Shown: positions 1 through 11,900 of the stretch, piece by piece
Layout of the letters: each line of letters starts with the position of its first letter
Numbering within the stretch: position 1 is the stretch's first letter
DNA from: Corynespora cassiicola
Lineage: Eukaryota; Ascomycota; Dothideomycetes; Pleosporales; Corynesporascaceae
DNA: 64,000 nucleotides
Assembly (NCBI GenBank): GCA_022059125.1
Contig: JAEUWY010000012.1
Coordinates: forward strand, 62,001 to 126,000
Direction of reading: 5' to 3'
Translations under genes and position numbers: made by a program
Notes under the pieces: model-generated
What the model saw: the letters and a program-made list of their open reading frames with translations, nothing else
Database searches by the model: none
What the model was told of the DNA's origin: nothing

Positions 1-344
1 CCGGGCCCAGTTCTGTAGGCCGAGGAGTGGAGCTAGCACAGACTTGGCAGGTGCATCTTGGCTTGGCGGGTAACGTCATCATCCGATGTTCGGCAGGGGA
101 GCAGTGATAAGGCCCGCAACACCACGGCAATTATCAACATTGCTGACCAAGGAATCGGTGAAGAGCAAGGGTTCCGAACATGTCGTCGATAGAGGCATCT
201 CGTTAAGCCACTATGACGGAGCCAAGCGATATCGACAGCACATCTCAATTTGATAACTCACGTATAAGATAGCTCTTCGCCTGCAACAGTGGTAATGTCT
301 ATAATTTACTCCATAAATCAGTTTTCTGAAAAACATATCTCAGG
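1..344. other. intergenic, 5' flank of amidase
   Basis: No convincing gene is visible. The short open frames on the minus strand have no recognisable domain and no ATG-plus-intron structure. This stretch should contain the promoter of the amidase gene that starts at 345. Confidence 0.5.
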
Positions 345-2012
345 ATGATTTGGCGTCCGTTCATACAATTGATTCTCGCGCTGTTGCTCAGCCAACTGGC
401 CGCATCGCAGACCATGCCCTTCGACGCCCGAGAAGCCACCATTGACTCGGTGCACCATGCCGTCTTCTCTGGATTATCAACATGCCGCGAGGTTGTTGCG
501 TCCTTCATTGCGCGGATCGAGGCATTGAACCATCACACAAATGCCGTTGTCTCCCTCAATCCCAACGCGTTGGACATGGCGGATACCTTGGACGAGCAGC
601 TTGCCGCAGGGAATGCAACCGGGCCCTTGTTCTGCGTCCCTGTTCTCCTGAAAGACAACTATGACACCGCCGAGATACCCACAACGGGATCGAGTCTTGC
701 GCTTGCCAAGTCGCAGCCGACCGAAGATGCGCCAAGCGTGACGGCTTTGAAGAAAGCTGGGGCCATAATCTTGGGAAAGGTGAATCTGCACGAGCTTGCT
801 CTGGAAGGTCTCAGTGTTTCCTCGTTGGGTGGACAAACCATCAACCCATATGACTCGACTCGGACGCCGGGCGGCAGCTCTGGAGGTACCGGGGCTGCAG
901 TTGCGTCTTCGTTCTGTGTTTTTGGCACCGGGACAGACACGGTCAACTCACTTCGTAGTCCCGCTTCTGCAAACTCCTTGTTCAGCATCCGACCAACAAG
1001 GGGTCTTATCACGCGAACCGGAGTTATTCCCATATCATCCACCCAGGATGTGGTTGGTCCAATTGCTCGCTCAATCAAAGATGTCGCTGTTGCGTTGACT
1101 GCCATGGCAACGACCGGATACGACGCGGCCGATAATGCGACCGCCCTGGTGCCAAATGCAAACCGAAACTTGGACTATGCGTCGACGCTGAGGTTGGGAT
1201 CATTGAAGGGACTGCGCCTTGGGGTACTCAACGGCTTCTATAACTTTACGGATTCTCCAGAAGTGACACCCGTGAACAATGTCATGGATTCGATTGCGGG
1301 TAAGCTCACAGCTGCGGGCGCCACGCTCATCCCAATCAATGAGACCATCTACGATGCGACCGCCATTGCCGCCGAGCTGGATGTGCAACGATATGAATAT
1401 CGCGAGCTCATGGATGCATATCTTCAGCGCCCTTCCCTATCAGGCGAACATCCATCTACGCTTGATGAACTTTATAGCAGAAGAGCTGTCAATGGCACCG
1501 GCGGAGAGTTCCTCGTCATCCCTGCCCAGTATGAGTATGTAAACACTGCCCTCGCCTCGTCGACCGGAAACGCGACATACATTCAGCGCCAAAATGGAAT
1601 CCGAAACCTCACCCTTGCCCTCGCATCGACATTTGCATCCAACAAACTCGACGCCATCATCTACCCTGAACAAAAGAATCTTGTTGTCAAGATTGGCTCT
1701 CCTTCTCAGAGTGGCCGAAACGGGATTCTGGCTGCGCTTACCGGATCCCCAGTTGTTACCGTTCCGGCAGGCTTTTCCGAGCCGACCGAGGACGCGCCAG
1801 TCGGTGTCCCGATCGGGATGGAGATTCTTGGCCGGCCATGGACGGAGGAGTCATTGCTGCAGATTGGATATCAGATCGAGCAACTCACCCATGTCAGGCG
1901 CGCGCCGAAGTGGGCGAAGCAGCAGGTGGAGGTTCCGGACTACGAACGTGTGCCCACTGTCGTGCCGGATAACGGAAATGTTCCGGGTGCGTATCCCTTG
2001 GGCACTCTATAG
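345..2012 (+). CDS. secreted amidase (amidase-signature family)
   Basis: Single-exon gene for a 555-aa protein of the amidase-signature family, which hydrolyses C-N amide bonds. A hydrophobic N-terminus (about residues 5-20, then AASQT) looks like a signal peptide, so it probably acts in the secretory pathway or outside the cell. The family's catalytic Lys is in VLLKDNYDT (Lys103). The Gly/Ser-rich signature GGSSGGTGA follows at about 176-184, and the nucleophile region reads GTDTVNSLRSPAS, with the expected Ser at about 202. The usual residues before that Ser are Gly-Gly; here they are Val-Asn, which could alter the oxyanion hole. Length and the C-terminal GxPxGMEILGRPWTE segment fit fungal amidases. 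The substrate cannot be told. The next gene, an FAD monooxygenase, is on the same strand about 500 bp downstream. Confidence 0.9.
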   Translation: MIWRPFIQLILALLLSQLAASQTMPFDAREATIDSVHHAVFSGLSTCREVVASFIARIEALNHHTNAVVSLNPNALDMADTLDEQLAAGNATGPLFCVPVLLKDNYDTAEIPTTGSSLALAKSQPTEDAPSVTALKKAGAIILGKVNLHELALEGLSVSSLGGQTINPYDSTRTPGGSSGGTGAAVASSFCVFGTGTDTVNSLRSPASANSLFSIRPTRGLITRTGVIPISSTQDVVGPIARSIKDVAVALTAMATTGYDAADNATALVPNANRNLDYASTLRLGSLKGLRLGVLNGFYNFTDSPEVTPVNNVMDSIAGKLTAAGATLIPINETIYDATAIAAELDVQRYEYRELMDAYLQRPSLSGEHPSTLDELYSRRAVNGTGGEFLVIPAQYEYVNTALASSTGNATYIQRQNGIRNLTLALASTFASNKLDAIIYPEQKNLVVKIGSPSQSGRNGILAALTGSPVVTVPAGFSEPTEDAPVGVPIGMEILGRPWTEESLLQIGYQIEQLTHVRRAPKWAKQQVEVPDYERVPTVVPDNGNVPGAYPLGTL

Positions 2013-2506
2013 AGTCGGATTCGTGAGTCGATAATGCCATGTCTATTCTGATTTCGCAAAGTGCCATCTGAACTTGTGCCCGAGTTTCCCGTTCGTCTTG
2101 CAGGTAGCAAGACAGACGAATGAAACGTGCAATAATCCAGAACAAGCCTTTTCACTAGCAGAGTTTCAGAAGCCTCGTTTTTGGTGTCATCAACATCTCC
2201 CCTTGGTTCTGGCCAACTACATAACTAAAAGGCTGTCATCAGTGGACCCCTAAGCGCCCTCTGGTGGGCAGGCTCTAGGGTGATCTACCGGCCCGACTGG
2301 TGTCGCGGAATCATCCCGACGACGTTCCGGGACCGTCCGTTTGGCGTTACATGGCCTGTTCCCCTCTCCTACACGCACGAATTGCCCAAACTCAAGAAAA
2401 CCAAACTCCAAAGATACCGTGGACAGGATCTGTCATGAATTCCGAAAGGGAAAACAAACACGGTCCCGACCATTCAGCCACTTCCAAGCGCCAGAATCCC
2501 AACGTC
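2013..2506. other. intergenic between amidase and FAD monooxygenase
   Basis: Contains the 3' end of the amidase transcript and the promoter of the monooxygenase. The monooxygenase frame is open upstream to 2300, but the conserved protein begins at the ATG at 2507, so the upstream extension is treated as leader. Confidence 0.5.
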
Positions 2507-3872
2507 ATGCACATCATCATCGTCGGAGCCGGCCTCGCAGGTCTCTCCACCGCCATTTCCCTCTCCCACAGCAGCGCTGGCCACAAGATACTTCTCCTCG
2601 AGTCGGCACCTCAGCTCGCAGAGGTTGGTGCTGGCGTGCAACTCACGCCCGTCGCTACCCGCCAGTTTCTGCGTTGGGGTCTCGGCCCCTCTCTCCTCGC
2701 TGCTGCAGCGGTACCCGAGAATTGGCTGTTGCGCCGGGGTTCCGATGGCGAGGTGTTGAATTGCGTGCCCATGAGGAAGCTGGAGGGTGTTTATGGGGCG
2801 CCGTACATCGTCGTGCATAGAGCGGATTTGCATCGGATTCTGCATGAGCATGCTGTAAATAGAGGGGTGGAATTCAGGCTGAACAGTAGAGTTGTAGAGT
2901 ATGGCTTTGAAGAAGGGTGGCTGAGGTTGGACAATGGGGAGAAACTGGAGGCAGACCTTGTGGTTGCTTGTGATGGGATCAATTCAACGGCCAGGGAGCT
3001 GTTTTTGAAAGAGAATGAAGGTGCCGAACAGGACTGGCTGGAGAAGACTGGATGGGCGGCATATAGAGCCATGGCCGATGTAGAAGATGTAAAGAGTGAC
3101 CCCTTGACGAAAGAAATCGTGGCGGAACACGCGGGAAATTGCTGGTAAGGGGAGGCCTAACTCGCCTCTCGAGACAGGATCGCTGACTTTGAACAGGGCC
3201 GATGCAGATAAGTCGGTCATGACATATATGGTCAGAGATTCAGAAAAGCTCAATCTCGTCATATCTCATCCAGATGATATCGACACAAGCAAATGGACCA
3301 GAGAGCAATCACACGCCGAATTGACTCGGCTTACCGCAGATATGGACCCCCGAGTACGAAGACTCATTGAACTGGTAAACTCCCCAATCAACAATTGGCC
3401 AGTTTTTCAAGTCCGAACACTACCGCGCTGGATTTCAAATTCAGGAAAGTTTGTTCTTATTGGAGACGCAGTACACGCAATGGCTTTCTACTTGTCGATG
3501 GGAGTCTCCTTGGCAGTAGAGGATGCAGCTGCTTTGACTTTTGCGTTGGAACTCCACACATCTTCCTCTTCGAGTGTTCCATTAAGTAAAGCAATGTCGC
3601 TATTCGAAAGGATACGCAAGTCCCGTGCCGAGGCAGTAAGAGACGCTAGCTTGCACGCAGGGAAGATGTTGCACATTCCACCTGGCAAAGACCGAGAAAT
3701 TCGGGACGCAGCAGCAAGAAATGACGGGTTGAACGAGGACATAAAAGGGTTGAGCTTTTTAACTGAGTGGAAAAGCTATGGAATCACCGACAAAACTATC
3801 AGAGATTGGTGTTATGGCTATGATGTAGAAAAGGCTATCAAGGACTTGCCCCTGGAAGAGTCCCTGTCGTAA
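2507..3872 (+). CDS. FAD-dependent monooxygenase, salicylate hydroxylase-like
   Basis: Two exons, 2507-3144 and 3197-3872, joined over a 52 bp intron (GTAAGG...ACAG), give 437 aa. The start was chosen because the FAD Rossmann motif GAGLAG lies at residues 7-12, as in this family. Other group-A flavoprotein monooxygenase marks are the CDGINSTAR segment (DG motif) and LIGDAVHAM (GD motif, FAD ribose contact). Such enzymes hydroxylate aromatic rings or similar compounds with NAD(P)H and O2. After the GD motif the usual Pro...Gly-Gln-Gly stretch reads FYLSMGVSLAVEDAA, a departure from the norm. It lies beside an MFS permease and a PdxA-family dehydrogenase, suggesting a catabolic group. The true substrate is unknown. 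Confidence 0.88.
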
Positions 3873-4292
3873 CGAAGGGCTCCCTATGTTCGTACACACT
3901 ATGATGTTGGCTTCAAGGAGGGATCTTGGTACAGATTAACTTCAAATCCTGCCTTTGAGCGCCAACAATATTTACCTGTTAACATGCCTGCGAATAAACT
4001 TGATTTAGATCGAATTGGTATGATACTAGTCCTGGAAACCTTGAAGGCTGATTTGAGGCAATGTCGTCAACGAAACCTATGATCCTTTGGGAAGAACGAG
4101 AACAGGGTACGATTCTCGATAGAGACATCGCACAAAGAAAAATCCCTCTCAGAATACATCTCGCTAGAGTGGATTTATTAGGTTGAAACTTATTGGTCCA
4201 CAACTAATCGGTGGGTGCTTCCTGCATTCTAGCTAATTTGATGACGACCCAACCTGTAGCTTGAAGATCATCCCATCCCCCTCCCTCGATGT
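3873..4292. other. convergent 3' intergenic
   Basis: The monooxygenase (plus) and the MFS gene (minus) end facing each other here. Only short frames without protein-like composition are present. Confidence 0.5.
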
Positions 4293-5966
4293 TTAAGCAT
4301 TGTTCGCACCCTCAACAGCTTCTCTTCGTGCTCGGATCTCTGCAGCCATGGTAGTCGCATGATCTTCTCTCTCGATCGGGTACTTTTTGAAGAAGTACTG
4401 GAATACCAAGGTCAGCACACATAGTACGCCCAACCATGAAGTTGTGGTTGCGAATCCGGGGATGTATCTTGGCGCATCCTCCTTTGGCCAAAGCCAACTG
4501 GAGTAGATGGAGCTCGCATTTCCAATCGAGTTAATCAGTGCGATGGCAATTGCGCGCTTTGCAGCTGGCTGAGGTATGACGTCCGAAAGCCACGTCTTGA
4601 CCAGGGGGGAGCACCCGTAGATGGTTCCAAAAGCAAAGATTGTAAGTACATATTGTACCATGCGGTCTTTGCTCGCCGTGACCGCGATGAAGAGGACGCA
4701 GCCAATCCCGGAAAGTCCACAGATGAACGGCCACTTGGTCTTGTACTTGTCTGCCAGCCAACAGCATACGACGACGTAGACGAGCGCTGCCATGTACGCC
4801 GGGATCGTGTGATCTTTGAAGCGTTAACTCGGACATCTAAAGCTTAGTGGACTTGAACTCACACTGTCCCACGTAGCCTGTCCAACCAAAACTGCCCACC
4901 AGAGTCGGAATAAAGTACTGCATGGTCTGAGATCCTGTGACCAAAGTGAAGAGAAGACATTGGGCCCAGACCCTCCAATCTTTGACAGTCATCTTGAACG
5001 CAACCCAGTGAGGGATTTCTTTGGTGCCCGCTCCTTGAGTCAAGGCAATGCCATCGACGGCTAGTCTGTTGCAGGCAAGCATCATTTCTTCTTCCTTCAA
5101 GAAGCGCTTGCTAGTAGAGGGATAATCTGGCATGAGGAAGAATACGACAATGGCTGCAACAACGGACGCGAGACCCTCAAGTATCTGAACAGTCGGCCCA
5201 TGTCAGCGACGCCTGGGCTGTGTTTCCTGGAATGAACTTACAAACAACCACCGCCATCCAGGTAAACCGGACACGCCCTCCATATATTGGGTAATGACAC
5301 CTGCCAGCAGGCCTGAAATGGCGCCTGCAATGGGTACGGACGTGTACAGAAGAGCAAAACGAGTTGCCAACTCATATCTCCTGTACCAAGAGCTGAGGAA
5401 GAAAGCACAGCCAGGTGCAAAACCAGCCTCTGCAACGCCTAGGAGAAAGCGCATGCCAGCTAGCTGGCTCCAATTCTGGGTGGCTCCCATCAAGGCTGCA
5501 AATGTGCCCCAGACCAATCCGAGGCCAGGAAGAAAGACCGAGGGCCGTACCCTGGTGAGAATCATGTTGGCCGGGACTTCGCATACTAGATAAGAAATGA
5601 AGAAGACCAAGACAATGATGGAGTATTGCGATGAAGTCAGACCAAAGTCCTCCTCGAGCCCGCCGGTCTTTGCGTTTCTGGACATCCTTAGCTTGGGGCT
5701 TCGAAGATACACTGGGATGCTTACCCGACATTTGCGCGATCCAGGAACCCCAACAGATACAGCACCCAGCAACAGGGTAAGATCCGCCAGTCGAGCTTGC
5801 GTACCAGGCGTTTCTCTGCAGCTGTACCGTTAACCCATTCGGAAGCTAGCCGCTGGGCCTGGCTAAGATCATCTCCCTTCTTCTCCTGGTCAAAGGAGTT
5901 GAAGGAGACGGCCGTGGCCACTCTCTCGACTTGATTCTCGAGTGTCTTGGCGGGTTCTGAAGCCAT
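4293..5966 (-). CDS. MFS permease, allantoate/Dal5 (ACS) type
   Basis: Four exons on the minus strand, 5966-5725, 5677-5242, 5184-4863 and 4813-4293, separated by introns of 47, 57 and 49 bp with GT-AG ends. The spliced frame is 506 aa. The first junction restores the family motif LDRANVGNAK, the second joins WRWLF to ILEGLAS, and the third gives GQYHTIPAY. These motifs and the 12-helix layout with a hydrophilic N-terminus of about 60 aa are those of the anion:cation symporter group of the major facilitator superfamily (Dal5, vitamin and organic-acid permeases). It should import an organic anion at the plasma membrane. It is divergent from the PdxA-like gene over a shared promoter, so the two may be co-regulated (inference). 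Substrate unknown. Confidence 0.92.
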
Positions 5967-6600
5967 GCCTTGCGCAAACGATGGCAGAGGCCTTGGATGA
6001 AAGCGGGGTGCAGACGCAGGCAGCAGCTATGTGAGGCCCGATGGCCATGTTTAATACCGAGTATTTTATCCATCGTCGCATTGCACACGCGCCATTATCG
6101 ATCTACGCCTCCCCATGACAGCACGGGCAACAACCCGGGTCGGCGAGGGCACCGAGTGTCACCATGCTCACCTTCCGAGTCTCAAGAATGCATGCAGCCG
6201 CGCCCTGATAATAATGCCATTCTTGAATCACAAGCTAAGCAAAGCCTTGCCATCTCGACCAAGAGAAAATCTGGGGTAGGTTTCGGTCGCTAGCGTTGGA
6301 GCTACGGCCTCGGCATGCGGGGTATACAGATTGGTGTAGCAGCTGGCCAGTGTATACAACAAGCATCAGGACGCGGCTTGCCTATTGTGGCACGATAGTA
6401 TTGATCCCCTTCCTCCCCCTCCCCCTCCCCCATCGGCGAAATCGCCGAGTCGCTTTTTCCGAAGGCGACACGGCGATTTGCCCGAGCGTGTCACGCCAGA
6501 TGGAGGTGATATGTTTGCCTTGTTCATCGAGACCTCCAAACGCCTTCAAACTCTTTCTCGAGAAAAGGGAAAAAAAAAAAAAACTCAGATTCGATTCAAA
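5967..6600. promoter_or_regulatory. divergent promoter region, MFS / PdxA-like
   Basis: 634 bp between the start codons of the MFS gene (minus) and the PdxA-like gene (plus). A pyrimidine-rich, C-heavy stretch lies around 6406-6432 and an A-run at about 6571-6583, just upstream of the ATG at 6601. The PdxA frame stays open upstream to 6385, but that extension is low complexity and is treated as 5' UTR. No specific factor site is claimed. Confidence 0.45.
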
Positions 6601-7877
<1,277 letters not shown>

Positions 7878-8263
7878 CTCTTCGAGCAATATAGCTGGAA
7901 TTTCGTAAACCGTTCAACTTCAAGTCCAGTTCTGACCATGTAAATCGTTTGTTTCATTTGATAAGAATGAGTCGTGGGTGACTGTATCGCTCTTCCTAGT
8001 GCATTATTACTTTGCTCAGGTCACATCTGGCAAGTACCCCAGGTATGAATGGATTGAGTGAGACTAGGGTGATCTCAGCAGTAGGAGATGTGCTACCCCA
8101 CACCGGCTCTCCTCTCGGGCCAGCCCAAGACCAAAAAAAAATCCTACTTACACAGTCAGCCTACGCTTGATTGATTTCCTGTCAGATCACACATCCAGAC
8201 GTTGTTAGACACCAAGAAACCGAAATTCCATTAGAAGAAGAAAAGAACATCCTCCATACGGTC
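7878..8263. other. intergenic before Dabb gene
   Basis: 386 bp between two plus-strand genes. An A-run lies near 8133-8141. No gene seen. Confidence 0.5.
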
Positions 8264-8790
8264 ATGGCTTCGTCCAATCCAAAGCCCATAACGCGCATCG
8301 CTTGTTTCAAGTTTCGGACCACCGTTACACCAGAGCAGAAGGGGGATCGCACGCGCTCTTTCCTCGAGCTCTACGAAAAGCACCCGGAGCTCGTCCTCGG
8401 GATGCCAAGAGGTGGAAAGCCGCTTCATACTCCGTTGGACCTGACGGACGTGAAGAGGGAGAGCGGATGGGACACGGGGTTCATCGTTAAATTCAAGGTA
8501 AAACAAAACAAGACAGATACTAGATGGATTACGAAAGGACAAAGAGTGGCAGACGGGCCAAGCGAGCAATTCGGGATGAAGAAACAGGTCGCTGACTGAT
8601 TCTGCCAGGACGAGGCTGCTAGACGGCAGTTTGATGCAGAGCCTGGCCACGACAAGTTGAAGGTGGGGGATCCCTTGGCAGACCCTGTGGCGAAACTGGC
8701 TGACGAGATGCACCGCAGGAAGAAACGGACCCGCTGCTCGAGCAGGTGTTTGTCTACGACTTTGTCGAGGAAGAGAATCTGGGTTGGTGA
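8264..8790 (+). CDS. Dabb (stress-responsive A/B barrel) domain protein
   Basis: Three exons (8264-8497, 8609-8662, 8719-8790), with introns of 111 and 56 bp, encode 119 aa. The longest unspliced frames hide it. The fold is recognised from ITRIACFKFRTTVTPEQ at the start, then DEAARRQFDAEPGHDKLK, and the closing LLEQVFVYDFVEEENLGW, typical of dimeric alpha/beta-barrel (Dabb) proteins. Members include stress-induced proteins and small enzymes that act on polyketide or aromatic intermediates. Its position next to a PdxA-like dehydrogenase and a flavin monooxygenase would suit such a role, but this is inference. All splice sites are GT-AG and the frame holds throughout. Confidence 0.82.
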
Positions 8791-9348
8791 GTCTTGCCCA
8801 GGGGAGAGGGACGGGCGTCGTCGAGGTGGGATCCCAGCACAAGGGTTGGGAGAGAGCCAGCCAGCCAGCCTGGGCCTGCTTTTGTGTTTCCGAAAAAAAA
8901 AGGCTTGGCTCGCGGAGCTGGAAAAGGCATTCCGACTCTATTCCCTTTGCCTTGCTATGCCGGCTGGTATGTATCATGTGAATGGACCTGTAGCTGGAAC
9001 TGCGCCATGTGTCCGTGTTCCGCGCACCCAAGTAGACTGCGGCCTTCGCTCTAGCGAAGGCGCTAGAAAAGCATTCCAATGCCTCGAACATGATTTCGAC
9101 CTTTTACCCTGAAGCTGTTTTTCAACCTGGCACCAACCAACCACAATACATCTCGACCCGTACAAACGCGCCCCCGAGAGCTGGGACCGTTTCGAGGTTG
9201 CTGTGGAAATACATCACGTGATGCGCAGATACCGGGTAGAAAGGAGGCCTTCGGAAGCTCCGGATGATGTCTGTCCCGCGTAGAATTCATTCCAAAAAAA
9301 AACTGTAATTATTTCTTTTTTTCCCCGGGGAAAAGGGGACTGAAAATA
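8791..9348. other. convergent 3' intergenic with a CATCACGTGATG palindrome
   Basis: The Dabb gene and the DUF7702-like gene converge here. A-runs lie at about 8895-8903 and 9293-9301. A perfect 12-bp palindrome, CATCACGTGATG, is at 9212-9223 and has a CACGTG (bHLH-type) core. Being between two 3' ends, its role is unclear. Confidence 0.5.
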
Positions 9349-10251
9349 CTACGAACGGAGGACCTTGCCGAGCATCCAATGCGCAAACATGAGAGCGGGC
9401 ATTACGACGAGGACCACTCCGGCCGAGATGGTTTCGTACAATTTCCACAAGATTGTCTCCCTGAGCTGATCGTACTCGAGCTCTGCTACCTGCTCCCTCA
9501 AGCGTGCGGCCTTGTCGGGCAACCCCAATCCAAGGGCAAGGTAAAGACCGGTGATCAAAAACTCCATGACGACCTGCATGCTCAATTGCAGCGTCACCTT
9601 CCCGCTGATGACGTTGAAGTCGCCACCGCCAAAGTGGCTCTCGAAGGCGAAGCACATCATGTAGACGACGTCTACCAGGAAAAACGGCAGGCTCAGGACG
9701 ACGGTGGTAAGAATCTTCACCTCGAACGAGTTGGCCAGGTACAGTCGGCTTGCGATGACGGTGGTGGACCAGATGAGGGCGACAAAGCATGCCAGGTAGA
9801 GCGATATGCCGGCCTTGGTGGACTCGGTGGCTGCAAAGGTCCTCCCCTCGCGCGAGTCCGGGTCAATGCCGCCGGCGATGATGAGGATGAGCGAGATGAT
9901 GAGCGGAACGTGCAGCAGCAGGAGGATCCATTGCATGCGCCTCCCCTTGGGGCGTGATGTTAGGTTCAGCAGGCTTGCGGTAGCCATGAAGAGCGGCGTC
10001 AGTCCAATCTCGGTCAGGATGGCGACACCGCTCTCGAGGGCGGTATCGGGGGCCGTGTTGGGTTCATATAGGACGGTTGCCGCGAGATCCAGCGACACCT
10101 GTGCCAGGCGGCAGAGCGACAGGATAACCAGGCAGACCCACGGCCAGCTGTGGCCGAGACCATGGCGGTAGCAGAGGAAGGCGGCGGTGCAGAGGTAGGC
10201 AAAGTAGAGAACGAGAGTGATGATGTTGACGACGGCGCCGTAGCGGACCAT
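9349..10251 (-). CDS. seven-helix membrane protein, DUF7702-like
   Basis: Single exon, 300 aa from the ATG at 10251. An ATG 16 codons upstream is possible, but the conserved protein begins MVRYGAVVN. About seven hydrophobic segments are visible: residues about 5-25, 37-58, 75-95, 104-125, 142-162, 175-197 and 212-235. The tail is charged and amphipathic (about 240-275), with one more hydrophobic segment near the end. The layout resembles the fungal DUF7702 integral-membrane family; the function is not known. Two perfect palindromic motifs lie within 150 bp upstream, CACGTG at 10359-10364 and TGACGTCA at 10393-10400, suggesting control by bHLH and bZIP (ATF/CREB-type) factors. Confidence 0.8.
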   Translation of the reverse strand: MVRYGAVVNIITLVLYFAYLCTAAFLCYRHGLGHSWPWVCLVILSLCRLAQVSLDLAATVLYEPNTAPDTALESGVAILTEIGLTPLFMATASLLNLTSRPKGRRMQWILLLLHVPLIISLILIIAGGIDPDSREGRTFAATESTKAGISLYLACFVALIWSTTVIASRLYLANSFEVKILTTVVLSLPFFLVDVVYMMCFAFESHFGGGDFNVISGKVTLQLSMQVVMEFLITGLYLALGLGLPDKAARLREQVAELEYDQLRETILWKLYETISAGVVLVVMPALMFAHWMLGKVLRS

Positions 10252-10358
10252 TGGGGATTGAGGACGGACATGGGAATGCGCTGATGACAGAAGAATCAAA
10301 AGCCAGGCCTACGCGAGCCAGGCTGGGCGTCTTATCGATAGAGCCTTGGCGCGCCATC

Positions 10359-10364
10359 ACGTGG
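10359..10364. promoter_or_regulatory. CACGTG E-box upstream of DUF7702-like gene
   Basis: Perfect CACGTG palindrome 108 bp upstream of the start codon of the minus-strand membrane-protein gene. It is a bHLH-factor type site; binding is inferred only. Confidence 0.4.
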
Positions 10365-10392
10365 CCTGCACATTCACGATCCCCTCGCGCTG

Positions 10393-10400
10393 TGACGTCA
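10393..10400. promoter_or_regulatory. TGACGTCA CRE-type site
   Basis: Perfect 8-bp ATF/CREB consensus palindrome about 140 bp upstream of the membrane-protein start codon and 29 bp beyond the CACGTG motif. Binding is inferred from the motif alone. Confidence 0.45.
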
Positions 10401-10746
10401 CTCTTGCCCACTGCGCGCGCGCGGCCCTGGGCTGAGGATTGCTATTTATGCCCGTTTTGTGGGCACCCTCGGCGCCTCTCTGCCCAGCCCGTGCACAACG
10501 GGGGTGCTCGCTGCACACACAGGCAGGGATGCAGAGTCTGCCCAGACGCGCCCCTTAATCAACCGTCCATGGGAGACGAGCAAGCGCATCATGGAAAAAT
10601 TTTAATGGCCAGCACTCAGGTCGATCCATTGGCCTGGATGGCCTAGCACTCCATGTCAGGAGAGCAATTGGGCCAAGGCCCTAACCTGCCTGCTTGAAAA
10701 CAAGATATCCGAGTCCCACTTGCTGATTGCTTGGATAAACACGGCA

Positions 10747-11900
10747 TCAGGCATGCTCCTCCATCCACCTCAGCACTCGCCCTGCTATCTGCAAGTTGTT
10801 CTTTTCCATGAACAGCATGTGTCCATTGCCCTTGATGCCCTCCTTGCCAAGCTCCACGTACTCTACACCGACGCCGGCCTGTTGCAGATATCCGGCCGTG
10901 CAGTAGTCGTACGGTGCGTGGAAGCTTGCTTCGCCCGTCATGGCGAGCACAGGCACATCGGCCAGGTTCTTGAGCTTCTTCGCCGGCTCGCTCTGCAGGA
11001 TGCAGTCGGTGTGGTTCGCGTCTTTGGCTGGCACCGTGACCGTCTCCATGTACGTCGCATTGGGCCCTGCTGGCGGCTCATATTCCATGGCGAGGTTGGT
11101 GAGCCCCCATGGGCGCGAGGGAGTTGGGACAGGCCAGCCCAAAAAGGGCGGGCCCGAGGGCTCAAGGCTGATGATGCCCTGGACCAGCCGAGGGCGTGCA
11201 TCGCCAACCCTCCATCCGTATGCGCCAGATTGGCTGTGTGTCAGCAAGAACGACTTCCCAACCTTGTCCAGGAGCGCAGAGTATGCCTTTGCGTTGGCTT
11301 CCTCCGAGACCAACTCATCACCCTGGAATTGGACCTGAGTCGAGTAGAAGGCATCGAATGTGGGATCCCCAACGTGGCCGCTGCCGGGCCATTGGGTGTG
11401 CAGTCTGGACTGAGGCCACAGTCCATGGTCCGAAGTCGCCGTAAAGTACGTCTCGATAAAAGGTGCGCTAATGGCCGTCATGGATCCCACCGATGGATGC
11501 CAAGGCGAGCGCCCACGCGAGGGTTGGTCGCTGAGATACACAGTGAAGCCATGGTCGAGAAAGAACGAGGCCCACCCAGGTCGGCCATCGGGGGTTTCGA
11601 GCCAATTTGTCGCCGTCTGAGCAGACCCATGCACGAAGACGATGGGATGAGCCCGCGAGGCGTTTGCTGGTGTCAATTTTTCGACATAAATCTGGCCAAC
11701 CATGTACAGATCGGTCGTGTTCCCCAACTAATCCGTCAGTGTTCTGTTACGTTGCGAGAGAGACGTACTGTCATGTTCTTGTATTCTCCGCCGACATAGA
11801 AATATTCACGTCTCGGTGGTGAGCGGCCTGCAAAGGCAGTGGCGAAACTCTCATAAGCCAGCAGCCAATGTCCGAGGCTCTCCAATAACTGCATCATCAT
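10747..11900 (-). CDS. alpha/beta hydrolase
   Basis: Two exons on the minus strand, 11900-11769 and 11727-10747, joined over a short 41 bp intron (GTACGT...TTAG), give 370 aa. The start is the first of three ATG codons in a row at 11900; the frame runs through REYFYVGGEYKNMTLGNTT across the junction. Core marks of the alpha/beta hydrolase fold are IVFVHGSAQTATNW (oxyanion loop), the nucleophile elbow THSQSGAYGW (Ser about 211) and a late His in GNGHMLF. The first 25 residues are mildly hydrophobic and could be a weak signal peptide. Several N-X-S/T sites would suit a secreted protein. The substrate (ester, lactone or other) cannot be told. Confidence 0.85.

Noticed and set aside
6385..6600. 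N-terminal extension of the PdxA-like protein
   Set aside because: Low-complexity Pro/Ser and Lys runs upstream of a well-placed ATG at 6601 where family similarity starts.
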